Shown here: piece after piece, positions 39,904 to 48,746 of the stretch
How positions within the stretch are numbered: position 1 is the first letter of the stretch
Layout of the letters: each line of letters starts with the position of its first letter
Assembly (NCBI GenBank): GCA_000756795.1
Contig: CCSI01000007.1
Location: forward strand, 1 to 64,000
Reading direction: 5' to 3'
DNA length: 64,000 nucleotides
DNA from: Qipengyuania vulgaris
GTDB lineage: Bacteria > Pseudomonadota > Alphaproteobacteria > Sphingomonadales > Sphingomonadaceae
Notes under the pieces: generated by a model
Seen by the model: the letters and a program-made list of their open reading frames with translations, nothing else
What the model was told of the DNA's origin: nothing
The model's database searches: none
Program-made: the position numbers and the translations under genes

Positions 39904-40380
39904 TCAGTCTTTGAAACGCTCGATGTAAGCGATGACCTGCGCGCGCTGGAGAGGGTCCTTGAGGCCCGCGAAACTCATCTTCGCCCCGGGGATCATCGCG
40001 CGCGGATTTTCGAGGAATTTATCGAGTGTCGCCGCGTCCCACACCAGCCCCGACTCCTTGAGGGCTGTCGAGTACCGGTAATTCGGCGCTGAGGCAGCAG
40101 GCCTGCCGTATGCGCCAGCGAGGGAGGGCCCAATGCCGTGGCGACCGGGGGCCGAAGTATGGCATGCCCTGCACTTGGCGAAAGAGCGGTCGACTTCGAC
40201 TACGCCCCCAAAATCTTGCGGAGGTTGGCTTAGCCGGTTCGGATTGGTCAGTACCGGGACGACCCTAACGGGCGGAGGATATGTCACGGGCGGAGCCGTA
40301 CCAGCATCGGAGCCTTCCACCGGCGGGCTGCTCGCACAGCTGGCGAGGGCAAGTGCCGCAAACGCTATTCCTGCCCTCAT
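39904..40380 (-). CDS. Lipoprotein class I cytochrome c
   Basis: The 158-residue protein has a lipoprotein signal ending LASC (Cys15) and a proline-rich linker (residues 20-60). A single cytochrome c domain follows, with the haem site C70-R-A-C73-H74. The sixth ligand is probably the Met of PGAKMSFAGL. It resembles membrane-tethered c-type cytochromes of the cyt c550/c-552 type. It would carry electrons in the periplasm. It is 18 bases downstream of the PagL-like gene on the same strand. Confidence 0.9.
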   Translation of the reverse strand: MRAGIAFAALALASCASSPPVEGSDAGTAPPVTYPPPVRVVPVLTNPNRLSQPPQDFGGVVEVDRSFAKCRACHTSAPGRHGIGPSLAGAYGRPAASAPNYRYSTALKESGLVWDAATLDKFLENPRAMIPGAKMSFAGLKDPLQRAQVIAYIERFKD

Positions 40381-40398
40381 CAGTCGCCCTTCCTGCTC

Positions 40399-40932
40399 CT
40401 AAAAGCCCATGTTTACCCGCAGGCCCATCATGTCGATACCCGGGTTCTGCTCGCTGTTGAAGAGGCGCGCATTGCTGATGTGGACCCAGCTCGCCTCGAC
40501 CGAAAATTTATCGGACATATCGACGCCAATGGCGATTTCGGGTTCGAACAGGACGCGGCTGCCGAGATCGGTGCGAAAGCCGTCGACGGGGTCGACCCGC
40601 AGTTCCGGCCCGTCATGGATGACAAGGCCTACGCCGGGGCGAAGGTAGACGGGTCCGACTTCGGCCTTCCAGCTCACCCCTGCCCCGACAAAGCTGGTGT
40701 CGCCATCGAGGTTCACCGAACCGAAGACATAGGGCTGCACATCGGCCAGCCCCTCGATGGGGTCGAAGCGAATGCCCGCCTGCAGATCTGTGCCGCCCTC
40801 GTTAGTTTCGAAGGTGAAGGGCGTTTCTACGGCATGCGCATAGACGCCGCCGTAAATCTCCTGCGCCATGACAGAGGCTGGCATCAGACTGGCAATCAGG
40901 GCGAGCGAGGTGAGAGTACGGGCAAGACGCAT
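40399..40932 (-). CDS. PagL-like outer-membrane beta-barrel (lipid A 3-O-deacylase family)
   Basis: The 177-residue protein has a signal peptide ending VMA-Q (about residue 23) and alternating beta strands ending in a C-terminal aromatic (NMGF). Near the end is WVHISNARL, matching the H-x-S-N-A active-site motif of PagL, followed by NPGID. The catalytic acid in PagL is Glu; the aligned residue here looks like Asp, so activity is uncertain. The ATG at 40932 is used; a TTG two codons upstream is an alternative. A decayed fragment of a second copy lies at 39488-39561. Confidence 0.7.
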   Translation of the reverse strand: MRLARTLTSLALIASLMPASVMAQEIYGGVYAHAVETPFTFETNEGGTDLQAGIRFDPIEGLADVQPYVFGSVNLDGDTSFVGAGVSWKAEVGPVYLRPGVGLVIHDGPELRVDPVDGFRTDLGSRVLFEPEIAIGVDMSDKFSVEASWVHISNARLFNSEQNPGIDMMGLRVNMGF

Positions 40933-41070
40933 CGGCAAAATCCCAAGTTTTGATGAATACGCGTTAGGTATTACTTCGTGCCAGCTTACGGGGGGCTGAA
41001 GCAGGAACTTACCCCGCCGTTAACCTTGCCCCGAAACCGTTCCTTGAACTTGCCGCCCTAGCAAGGGGGC

Positions 41071-42075
41071 ATGGTCGGAAAGCCAACCTCTATCTCCACC
41101 ATGCGCACCGCGATTGCCGGCGCTGCGCTGCTCGCGCTCGCACCCCAGGTAGCGCAGGCAGCCGTACCGGCCGTAGCGGTGCAGACCGTCGAGATGATGG
41201 CGGGCGATTGCGATACCTCTATTGCCGCACCCGCCGCCATCACCGACACAGCGATGAATAGCGTGGCTACTGCACCGATTTCCATCGCCGCCCGCGTGCC
41301 GAGCAAGGCTGCGCAGATTATCGGCGGCGCCAGCGCGCTCGACGCCATCCGCGCACAACAGACAGGCGCTCCCGCCTCGCACCCGCTGTTTTCGAGCGCA
41401 CCTGCCAAGAAGTTCGAACCGGCTGCCGCTCCCGTGGCGCAGCGCATTTCGGCATGTGCCGTCGGCGCTTCGCCCTTCGCTTCGGCAGGCACCATCGACC
41501 TCGGGCGACCGGCATTCGCCCGCCGCCCGATGGTCCAGAGCTATTACGCACCTGCGCCGCGCAAGGACCTCGTCTTCGGCAGCCGCATGGTGCCGATTGC
41601 ACGCACCAGCTTCGACGCGCAGTGGCAGCGTGTCGGCGCGAGCCGCGCCAACCTTTCTGCAACGCTCCTGCGTGTCGGCGACAAGCATGGCCAGCGCAGC
41701 GAGCTGGTCGCTTCGGTCAACCGCTGGGTGAATCGCGAGATTTCTCACGCCGAGGATATCGACCTGTTCGGCAAGAGCGATTACTGGGCCGATGCCGCGA
41801 CCACGCTGCGCCTCGGTAAGGGTGATTGTGAGGATTTCGCCCTGCTCAAGATGGAATTGCTCGCCGCGGCGGGCGTGTCGCGTGACGACATGGTGCTGAC
41901 GCTTGCGCGCGACCTCATCCGCCGCCGCGACCACGCGGTGCTACTGGTCAAGGACGGCGACGGCTGGCTGATGCTCGACAATGTCGGCAGCGCCCCGCTC
42001 GATGCCTCACTAAGCCACGGCTATCGCCCGGTCATGAGCCTCGGCGCGAAACAAAGCTGGCTGCACGGCTACTGA
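41071..42075 (+). CDS. LapG-type transglutaminase-like cysteine protease (BTLCP)
   Basis: LapG proteases sit in the periplasm and cut the N-terminal retention module of LapA-type adhesins when cyclic-di-GMP falls. The 334-residue protein has a signal-like N-terminus and an Ala/Pro-rich region to about residue 150. A BTLCP domain follows with the triad C253 (GKGDCEDFA), H288 (DHAVLLV) and D303 (MLDN). Another ATG at 41101 starts directly at the signal peptide; 41071 has AAGGGG just upstream. It converges on the secretion operon whose adhesin carries a matching P-A-A-G site. No LapD homologue was found in the window. Confidence 0.88.
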   Translation: MVGKPTSISTMRTAIAGAALLALAPQVAQAAVPAVAVQTVEMMAGDCDTSIAAPAAITDTAMNSVATAPISIAARVPSKAAQIIGGASALDAIRAQQTGAPASHPLFSSAPAKKFEPAAAPVAQRISACAVGASPFASAGTIDLGRPAFARRPMVQSYYAPAPRKDLVFGSRMVPIARTSFDAQWQRVGASRANLSATLLRVGDKHGQRSELVASVNRWVNREISHAEDIDLFGKSDYWADAATTLRLGKGDCEDFALLKMELLAAAGVSRDDMVLTLARDLIRRRDHAVLLVKDGDGWLMLDNVGSAPLDASLSHGYRPVMSLGAKQSWLHGY

Positions 42076-42083
42076 GCCTCACG

Positions 42084-42119
42084 CAAAAGGGGCGCGGAAG
42101 CCGTAGCCTCCACGCCCCT
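42084..42119 (-). terminator. Terminator of the adhesin secretion operon
   Basis: Read on the minus strand, AGGGGCG (42119-42113) and CGCCCCT (42094-42088) form the base of a hairpin, followed by TTTT. It lies 20 bases past the HlyD stop, between the convergent LapG-like and HlyD-like genes. Confidence 0.6.
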
Positions 42120-42138
42120 GCTCTCCCCCCAAAAAAAG

Positions 42139-43404
42139 TTACCTTTCGGTCATTGCGCGGTCGAAGGCGCGGTTCACCGGTTTGAAGAGGTATGACAACA
42201 CGCTGCGGCGCGCGGTCAGGATTTCGACATCGGCGACCATGCCGGGCACAATGGGGAGGCTCACCCCGCCCTTCTTAATGAAGGAACTGTCGGTTTCGAT
42301 GATGACCGAATAATAGGCCTCGCGCTCGACCTCGTCGAAAATGCTGTCGGCGCTGACCTGCGCAACCTTGCCTTTCAGCCCGCCGTAAATCGAGAAGTCA
42401 TAGGCGGTGATTTTGACATTGGCGTTGTCGCCCACTTTCACAAAGGCGCGGTCGCTGGGCGAAATGCGCGCCTCGACCAGAAGCTTGTCGCCCACAGGGA
42501 CGATTTGCATGATTTTCTCGCCCGCGCCGACGAAGCCGCCTTCGGTGGTAATCTGCACATCATTGACGATGCCGTCCGAGGGCGCGCGCAATTCGTTGCG
42601 GTCGCGGCGAGCCGATGCGCCGCGGATGCTCTGCTCGTTGACGGCAATGCGGGTGGCGACTTCACTGCGTTCGGCAAGCGCCTGCTGGCGGAAATCGGCG
42701 CGTGCCTGGTTGAGGTCGGCCTGTGCTTGGCGAATGGCCGCCGACGCACGTCCTGCGGCCTGACGCGCTGCCGAGAGGCGGCCCTGTAAATCAACCACCT
42801 CGCGCTGGGCGGAGAGAAGGTCTGTCTGCGGGACGATGTTCTTGGCCGCGAGCGGGCGCAGCATGTCCACCTGCTCGCGCGCAAGACGCAAGCTGCTTTC
42901 AAGGCTGGAAGCGGTTGCCTGTGCTTCGGACAAGTCGCGGCGGCGCTGTTCGACGGCCGATGCAAGCGAGGATTCGCGAGCTTGAGCCGTATCGCGGCGA
43001 GCCTGTGCGAGACGCGCTTCTTCGGCGCAGGGCGTGCCCGGCTCGCAGCCAATGGCGCTGCCCGATGCTTCGGAGTCGAGCCGCTGCGCACGTGCGGCGA
43101 GGCGTTCGTTCTCGGTCTGGAGCTCACCCAGCTGCGAGGCGCTCTGCGAATCGTCGAGACGGACGAGGAGGTCGCCCTTTTTCACGCTCTGCCCGCTGCG
43201 CACGAGGATTTCGGCCACCACCGAAGGCTCGGCCGGCTGGACCAGCTGTGCCTTGCTCGAAGGAATGACCTTGCCCGTGCCGCGCGTAATCTGGTCGACC
43301 TGCGCAAAGGCGGCCCATGCGAAAAGCACCGCGATGCCGACCGCAGCGGTGACGATCAGGCGCTGCGCCGCGCTCATCGTGTTCCAGCGCTGGAAGAGGG
43401 TCAT
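42139..43404 (-). CDS. HlyD/LapC-type type I secretion membrane fusion protein
   Basis: This periplasmic adaptor joins the inner-membrane ABC transporter to the outer-membrane channel. The 421-residue protein has a single N-terminal membrane helix (about 14-35) and a biotinyl-lipoyl-like half (VAEILVRSGQSVKKGDLLVRLDD). Long coiled-coil helices occupy residues about 95-260 and a C-terminal beta domain ends in RSVLSYLFKPVNRAFDRAMTER. Two Cys residues near 120-126 sit in a loop of the coiled coil. Its start overlaps the SleB-like stop by four bases. It is the last gene of the operon. Confidence 0.94.
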   Translation of the reverse strand: MTLFQRWNTMSAAQRLIVTAAVGIAVLFAWAAFAQVDQITRGTGKVIPSSKAQLVQPAEPSVVAEILVRSGQSVKKGDLLVRLDDSQSASQLGELQTENERLAARAQRLDSEASGSAIGCEPGTPCAEEARLAQARRDTAQARESSLASAVEQRRRDLSEAQATASSLESSLRLAREQVDMLRPLAAKNIVPQTDLLSAQREVVDLQGRLSAARQAAGRASAAIRQAQADLNQARADFRQQALAERSEVATRIAVNEQSIRGASARRDRNELRAPSDGIVNDVQITTEGGFVGAGEKIMQIVPVGDKLLVEARISPSDRAFVKVGDNANVKITAYDFSIYGGLKGKVAQVSADSIFDEVEREAYYSVIIETDSSFIKKGGVSLPIVPGMVADVEILTARRSVLSYLFKPVNRAFDRAMTER

Positions 43405-44417
43405 TGCTCTTGCTCCGAAGTCCCGGCGGGCTGCGCGACGGGCGCGCCCTGCGAGGAGAGGGTATCGCGATAGGATGCGCTGGCGGCGACCGGGTCGGGA
43501 ATGGTCAGACGCCAGGTCTTGGTGGTGTCGATACGCCCGCCGACATCGGCCTTGGCATGGCGGTCGGTCACATCGGGCGTAACCGTGAGCCCGGGCGTGT
43601 ATTCTGGCTCGGCTGCCATGGCGACAACGCCCTCATCCTTGGCGAGGAAGCGCGCGAAATCGACCTGCGGCTTGAACTCGCGTCCGCCCCAATTGCCGTA
43701 GAAGCTGGCAGCGCGGCCCGGCGAGCCGGGGAAACGGTAGAAGATGTGGCGGCCGATGGTGGCGAGCTTGCCCATCTTGAAGGCCCAGTAGGGGACGACA
43801 TAATCGGCGTGGTAATGGGTCGAGGTGCCGACTTCGGCGACTTCGCGCCCCGCCAGTGCATCGCGCGCAATCGCCTTCGACTTGCGCCACAGATCGGCCT
43901 GCGGCTTGCGCATCAGCGCGCCGTCACAAGTGAAGCTGAACTGGCAGACCGGCTGGTTCCAGCCCTGGTAGACGACGCCGCAAACGGTATTGGGATAGGC
44001 CGGGTGGCGGACACGGTTGAGAACAACCTGTGCCACCGCGCGCTGGCCCTGTTCGGGCTCCAGCGCAGCCTCGTAATAGACCGCCTGTGCGAGGCAATCG
44101 TTGGCCGTGCCGTAATAGTTCGACGACATCGGGATGCCGGAGAAGCGTCCTACCCGCTCGATGCGGCCCTGCATCGTCGGGATGGCCTCGTTGCGGGCGA
44201 GCGCATCGCTTTCGTCGATCTCGACGAGCGAATCCATCGCCTCGGCAGAGGTGGTCATCTCGGCGAGGTCGGCCTGCATTTCGGGGGCGAGCTTGGCCAT
44301 GGCCTCGGCCTTGTCCTGCGGCACCAGCAGCGATGAAGTGCCGATGACAAGGCTTGCGACGAGGAGGAAGGTGAAGCCCCATGCACGCTTGATCTTGGTA
44401 ATGGCAGCCTTGCTCAT
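43401..44417 (-). CDS. SleB-type cell wall hydrolase inside the type I secretion operon
   Basis: The 338-residue protein has an N-terminal membrane helix (about 12-33), a coiled linker and a Hydrolase_2 (SleB/CwlJ) domain. The domain opens with DCLAQAVYYEAALEPEQGQRAVAQVVLNRV, with catalytic-type Glu116, and continues through HYHADYVVPYWA. Such enzymes cleave peptidoglycan glycan strands. Four-base overlaps with the ABC gene before it and the HlyD gene after it show it is translated as part of the secretion operon. It may open the wall for the secretion complex or the very large substrate. Confidence 0.87.
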   Translation of the reverse strand: MSKAAITKIKRAWGFTFLLVASLVIGTSSLLVPQDKAEAMAKLAPEMQADLAEMTTSAEAMDSLVEIDESDALARNEAIPTMQGRIERVGRFSGIPMSSNYYGTANDCLAQAVYYEAALEPEQGQRAVAQVVLNRVRHPAYPNTVCGVVYQGWNQPVCQFSFTCDGALMRKPQADLWRKSKAIARDALAGREVAEVGTSTHYHADYVVPYWAFKMGKLATIGRHIFYRFPGSPGRAASFYGNWGGREFKPQVDFARFLAKDEGVVAMAAEPEYTPGLTVTPDVTDRHAKADVGGRIDTTKTWRLTIPDPVAASASYRDTLSSQGAPVAQPAGTSEQEQ

Positions 44418-46564
44418 GACACGCCTCCGCGCGCGCTTCCGGCCTTGGCGAGCACTTCCTGGATCGGCCCGTCAGCGGCAATGCGCCCCTTGTCGAGGAC
44501 GATGAGGCGGTTGCAGATGGCGAAGAGCGCCGGACGGTGGGTCGAGATGACCAGCGTCTGCTCGGGCGTCATCGCACCCGACAGGCGTTCGACGAACATC
44601 TTCTCGGTCTCGCTATCCATCGCGCCGGTCGGCTCGTCGAGGAACAGCAGTTCGCGCGGCTCGACGAGGGCGCGGGCGAGCGAGAGGAAGCTGCGCTGGC
44701 CACCCGAAAGCTGGCGACCGTCTTCGCCGACAGAGCGGTCGAACCCACCTGCATCGCGGCTGAGGAACTGGTCGGCACCGGTCGCACGCATGGCCTCGAG
44801 CAGCGCCTCTTCCGAAAGGCCGAGGCGGCCAAGCGTAAGGTTGTCGCGCACCGAGCCCGAAAAGAGTGCGGCGTCCTGTCCGACGAAGCCGAGCGCTTCG
44901 CGCAGCTGCTGCGGGCGGTACTGGCGGCTGTCGATGCCATTGACCATCATCGCACCCGCGCTCGGCGCGTAAAGACCGCAGAGCAGGCGGCCGAAGGTCG
45001 ACTTGCCCGAAGCAACGCGGCCGACGATGGCTATCCGCTCGCCCGGCTCGATGGTGAGGTTGAGGCCCGAAAGCGCGGCGGGTGCTTCTTCGGCATAGCG
45101 GAATTCGGCGTCTTCGAAGACGATGCGCGGGCGTTTGATGGCAGCGGGCGCGACGCTTGCACCAAGCTTGCGCTCGTCTCCGGTCTCGAACATGCGCTCG
45201 ATGCTGGCGAGCGTTTCCTTGGCCTGCCGCCCACGGGTGAGCAGGAAGGCAATCTGCCCGGCGGGCGCAAGCGAGCGCGACGCAAGCATGACGATGGCGA
45301 TAATCGCGCCCATCGTAATCTCGCCTGCCGCGAAGAGGTAATAGCCGCCGATAATCAGCGCCACGGTGGAAAGCTGCTGGAAGACCTGCGCGAGGCCGAC
45401 GGCAATCGAGTTGATGTTCCGCAGGCGCAGCTGCGAATGGCCGCCGACATCGGCAAGGCGATGCCAGCGTGAGAGCATGCCGCCCTCCCCGCCCATGGCC
45501 TTCAGCGTTTCGGCGCCGGTCAGCGATTCCACCAGCAGCGTCTGCTGGAGGCCGTAATCGGCCTGCGCATCCTGCGATGCCTCGACGACCTTCTTCTGCA
45601 GGACGAATCCTGCAATTGCCATGGCGGCAATAATGGCCAGCGGCACCAGCGCCAGCCAGCCCGCGATGATGGCGATGACGCCCACGAAGACCAGCAGGAA
45701 GGCGACGTCCACCAGCAGCACGACCGAGGTCGAGGCAAAGAAGTCGCGCACGATGGCATATTCCGCCACTCGCGCGGCCATCGAGCCGGTGTGGCCCTTG
45801 CGCTCTGCCAGCGGCATGGCGAGCAGGCGCGAGAAGATTTTCTGGCTCAGCTTGAGGTCAAGCCGCTGGGCAATCTCGTCGACAATCGAAGTCCGTGCAC
45901 GGCGCAGCGCGAATTCGAGCGCGAAGGCGAGCAGCACGCCGGTGCCCAGCACCCAAAGCGTTTCCTGCGCCTGGTTGGGGATGACGCGATCGTACACGTT
46001 CATCGTGAAAATCGGCAGCGCGACGGCGAGTAGGTTCACGAGCAGCGAGGCGAGGATGACCGGCGTGAACGCGCTGCGTTCGCGGCGCAGCTCGCCCCAG
46101 AACCAGTGCGTGCGGGCCTTGGTGTGCCACGGCGCTTCGTCGGCGCGCATGCGGTCGGGGTCGCCATAGACCGGTATCAGCGTGCCGGCATATGTCTCCG
46201 AAATGTCGAGGCGCTTTTCCCACGCCTCTGCGCCGGTCTCGGGACGCCAGACGAGCAATTCGTCGTCCTGCGCTTCGAGCAGCAGGATGAAGCCGCCCTC
46301 TTCCAATGCCGCGATGGCAGGAAGCTGCTTGGCGTTCGCCGGCAGGCGGCGCTGGCGCAGCATATCGTGGTTGAGGCCGGCGAGGTCGAGCGCGGCCGGC
46401 GCCTGGTGCGCGGGCAGCAGGCCTTCGGGATTGCGCGGCAATTGGGCGAGCATACCGCGCGAAAACGGCAAGCCATACCGGCTCGCCGCTTCACCAATGC
46501 AATCGACGAGCGGGTCCAGGACCCGCCCGCCGGTAATGTCAGCCCTTGGTTGTTCCATAGCCAA
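44414..46564 (-). CDS. LapB-type type I secretion ABC transporter
   Basis: The 716-residue inner-membrane exporter has an N-terminal C39-like domain (residues 1-140) without an obvious catalytic Cys-His pair, as in LapB/HlyB types that do not process their substrate. Six membrane helices (about 155-430) follow. The ATPase domain carries Walker A GRVASGKST, signature LSGGQRSFLSLARALV and Walker B ELLFLDEPTGAMD, with an H-loop STHRP. It is 21 bases downstream of the TolC-like gene. Confidence 0.94.
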   Translation of the reverse strand: MAMEQPRADITGGRVLDPLVDCIGEAASRYGLPFSRGMLAQLPRNPEGLLPAHQAPAALDLAGLNHDMLRQRRLPANAKQLPAIAALEEGGFILLLEAQDDELLVWRPETGAEAWEKRLDISETYAGTLIPVYGDPDRMRADEAPWHTKARTHWFWGELRRERSAFTPVILASLLVNLLAVALPIFTMNVYDRVIPNQAQETLWVLGTGVLLAFALEFALRRARTSIVDEIAQRLDLKLSQKIFSRLLAMPLAERKGHTGSMAARVAEYAIVRDFFASTSVVLLVDVAFLLVFVGVIAIIAGWLALVPLAIIAAMAIAGFVLQKKVVEASQDAQADYGLQQTLLVESLTGAETLKAMGGEGGMLSRWHRLADVGGHSQLRLRNINSIAVGLAQVFQQLSTVALIIGGYYLFAAGEITMGAIIAIVMLASRSLAPAGQIAFLLTRGRQAKETLASIERMFETGDERKLGASVAPAAIKRPRIVFEDAEFRYAEEAPAALSGLNLTIEPGERIAIVGRVASGKSTFGRLLCGLYAPSAGAMMVNGIDSRQYRPQQLREALGFVGQDAALFSGSVRDNLTLGRLGLSEEALLEAMRATGADQFLSRDAGGFDRSVGEDGRQLSGGQRSFLSLARALVEPRELLFLDEPTGAMDSETEKMFVERLSGAMTPEQTLVISTHRPALFAICNRLIVLDKGRIAADGPIQEVLAKAGSARGGVS

Positions 46565-46585
46565 AAGAGGCCCTTTGCGTAACGT

Positions 46586-47989
46586 CTAGTCTCCGTCGAC
46601 GCGCCGCTGCAGTTCGGCTTCCACGAGCGGTCCGTAATCGAACCGTTCGCGTTCTGCCTGACCCGCTCCGGCACCCGGAGCGATGTTCAGCGCATCGAGG
46701 AAGCGGTTGGTAGCAGCAAGCGTCTGGTACTGCGCGAACAATTGCGAGAAGCGTGCCGTTTCGAGACGCACTTGCGTATTGAAGCGGGTGTTCTGCGCGT
46801 CGAGCACGTCGAGCAGCGAACGGCGACCGATGTTGAACTGGCTGCGATAGCTCAGCAGCAGGTCGTCGCTGACCTGGCTCTGGCGGTCGAGCTGGCTCGT
46901 GATACGGCGCTGCGTGTCGAGCTGCTGCCATGCGAGACGAACGTCTTCTTCGGCTTCGCGCTGGCGGTCGTGCAGGGCGTAGCGTGCAAGGCTTGCCTGG
47001 CGCACCGTTTCCTGCAGCTTGGCACGGTTGATGCCGCCGTCGAACACGTCCCAGCGCAGCACCACGCGGGCCTGCAGGTCGTTCGTTTCACCCTGGAAGC
47101 CGTCGATGTCCTCGCCGATACGGGCGCGGCCTTCGAGGCTGATGGTTGGCCAGAGGTCGCCTTCGGCGGAATCGACCAGCGCGTTCGCCGCATCGACATC
47201 CGCCTGTGCTTCACGCACCAGCGGGTTATTGAGGCGGGCAAAGCCAATGGCGGTCGGAAGGTCAGCCGGCATGGCAGCCGACAGGTCGGGCGGCAGCGTG
47301 CCGGCCGTGATGTCGAGGCCGGTCAGGCGGCGCAGCGAGATATAGGCGTTCTGGAGTTCCAGGTCTGCTTCCTCGTTACGCACCAGTGCCGACTGGTAGC
47401 GTTCCTCGGCCTGTTGCTGGTCAGCGATCGAAATCGAACCTTCGTCCACGCCGCGCTGGAGGTCGCCCACCAGCGTTTGGTGGAACATCGCATTGTCGCG
47501 CGCCGCAGCAGACACGCGTTCCTGCAGCAGCACGTCGAGATACTGGCGAGCAATCTGGAGGGCGATGAATTCCGAACGCTCGGTCACGCGAAGCGACGCA
47601 CCATCGACACGGGCAGCCTGGCGCAGCAATTCGCCGCGACGGCGACCGAAGTCGAACACGGTCCATTCCGCGTTGAGGCCAGCCTCAAGCGGATAGAGCT
47701 CGTCATCGGCAATGCCGAGCGCACGGCGAGTGCCGTTTTCAAGGCGACGGATACCGGCCGAAGCTTCGAGGCCGACGCGCGGCAGGTAAAGCCCCTGCGC
47801 CTGCTTGCGTTCGAATTCGATCGCTTCCTTGTTGTACTGGGCCTGCAGGATGTCCGGGTTTGACTGCATGGCGATCGAAATCGCGTCCTGCATCGAGACC
47901 GGTTCGGTGGCGGCGGTCTGGGCCATCACGGCCGGAGCCGAGCCTGCCAGCAGGAGCGCCGCGGCACTTGCCAGGGTTGTCTTGCGCAT
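46586..47989 (-). CDS. TolC/LapE-type outer-membrane channel
   Basis: The 467-residue protein has a signal peptide ending VMA-Q (about 23). It has the two repeated helical halves of TolC-type outer-membrane factors, with SMQDAISIAMQSNPDILQAQYN at the start and WTVFDFGRRRGELLRQA plus VLRWDVFDGGINRAKLQE as the paired turn motifs. YRSQFNIGRRSLLDVLDAQNT near the end is typical. It provides the outer-membrane exit duct for the adhesin. Confidence 0.94.
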   Translation of the reverse strand: MRKTTLASAAALLLAGSAPAVMAQTAATEPVSMQDAISIAMQSNPDILQAQYNKEAIEFERKQAQGLYLPRVGLEASAGIRRLENGTRRALGIADDELYPLEAGLNAEWTVFDFGRRRGELLRQAARVDGASLRVTERSEFIALQIARQYLDVLLQERVSAAARDNAMFHQTLVGDLQRGVDEGSISIADQQQAEERYQSALVRNEEADLELQNAYISLRRLTGLDITAGTLPPDLSAAMPADLPTAIGFARLNNPLVREAQADVDAANALVDSAEGDLWPTISLEGRARIGEDIDGFQGETNDLQARVVLRWDVFDGGINRAKLQETVRQASLARYALHDRQREAEEDVRLAWQQLDTQRRITSQLDRQSQVSDDLLLSYRSQFNIGRRSLLDVLDAQNTRFNTQVRLETARFSQLFAQYQTLAATNRFLDALNIAPGAGAGQAERERFDYGPLVEAELQRRVDGD

Positions 47990-48004
47990 TGTTCGTCCCC
48001 TCTC

Positions 48005-48712
48005 TTACTGGTTGACCAGGATTTCGACGCGGCGGTTCTGCAACTCGCGCACGCCATCGGCGGTCGGCACGCGCGGGGTTTCTTCGCCCTTCGCCTGCGT
48101 GGTGATAGAAGCATCCGCAATACCGCGAGCAACCATCAGGCTCTCGATGGCATCGGCGCGGCGTTCGGAAAGGCCCTGGTTATAGGCGTTGCTGCCCGCA
48201 CGGTCGGTGTGGCCGACGACGGTGAAGCTCGTCCAGTTGCAAGGTCCCGCATTCTCGACGACATATTCGACCGTCTCGACCGCGTCCTGCTGCGGCGTGG
48301 CGGAATCGAATTCGAAGAAGATGAGGCCGGGGGCCTGCGCCGTGCAGACTTCAGGACGCGGCTCGGGCTCGGGCATGGGAGCCGCGACGCGCTGCTGCGG
48401 CACACGCTGCATCATGTCGTAGGCCATGGCGCACTTCGACAGGCTCACAGGATCCTTGGTGTTGGACTTGAGATAGCCAAGCGCGATGCCGCACTGTGCC
48501 TTCGCCTCGCTCGCCCAGGTAAAGCGCGGGTCGTTGGCGGCCACGATGGATCCGTCGTTGGTGAGCGCGAGCGCTGCATCGTAACGCATCTGGACGGCGC
48601 TGCGCAGTTCGCTGCCATCCAGTGCCATCAGGTCATCCTGCGCGAAGGCCGCAGCGGGGGTCATCCCCACTGCGGCTCCGGCAAGAGCGAAAATCGCGGT
48701 TGTTCTTTTCAT
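48005..48712 (-). CDS. OmpA-family peptidoglycan-binding protein of the adhesin operon
   Basis: The 235-residue protein has a signal peptide ending AFA-Q (about 25) and a helical middle part with three Cys residues. A proline-rich hinge leads to a C-terminal OmpA domain (about 125-235) with FFEFDSATP, VVGHTDRAGSNAYNQGLSERRADA and LQNRRVEILV. The Asp and Arg that bind diaminopimelate are present. It lacks a beta-barrel, so it is a periplasmic wall-binding protein. It follows the adhesin gene by 34 bases and precedes the TolC-like gene by 15. Confidence 0.9.
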   Translation of the reverse strand: MKRTTAIFALAGAAVGMTPAAAFAQDDLMALDGSELRSAVQMRYDAALALTNDGSIVAANDPRFTWASEAKAQCGIALGYLKSNTKDPVSLSKCAMAYDMMQRVPQQRVAAPMPEPEPRPEVCTAQAPGLIFFEFDSATPQQDAVETVEYVVENAGPCNWTSFTVVGHTDRAGSNAYNQGLSERRADAIESLMVARGIADASITTQAKGEETPRVPTADGVRELQNRRVEILVNQ

Positions 48713-48746
48713 TGCAAAGCCCCTTCTTGCAAACTTCTCTTTGCGA

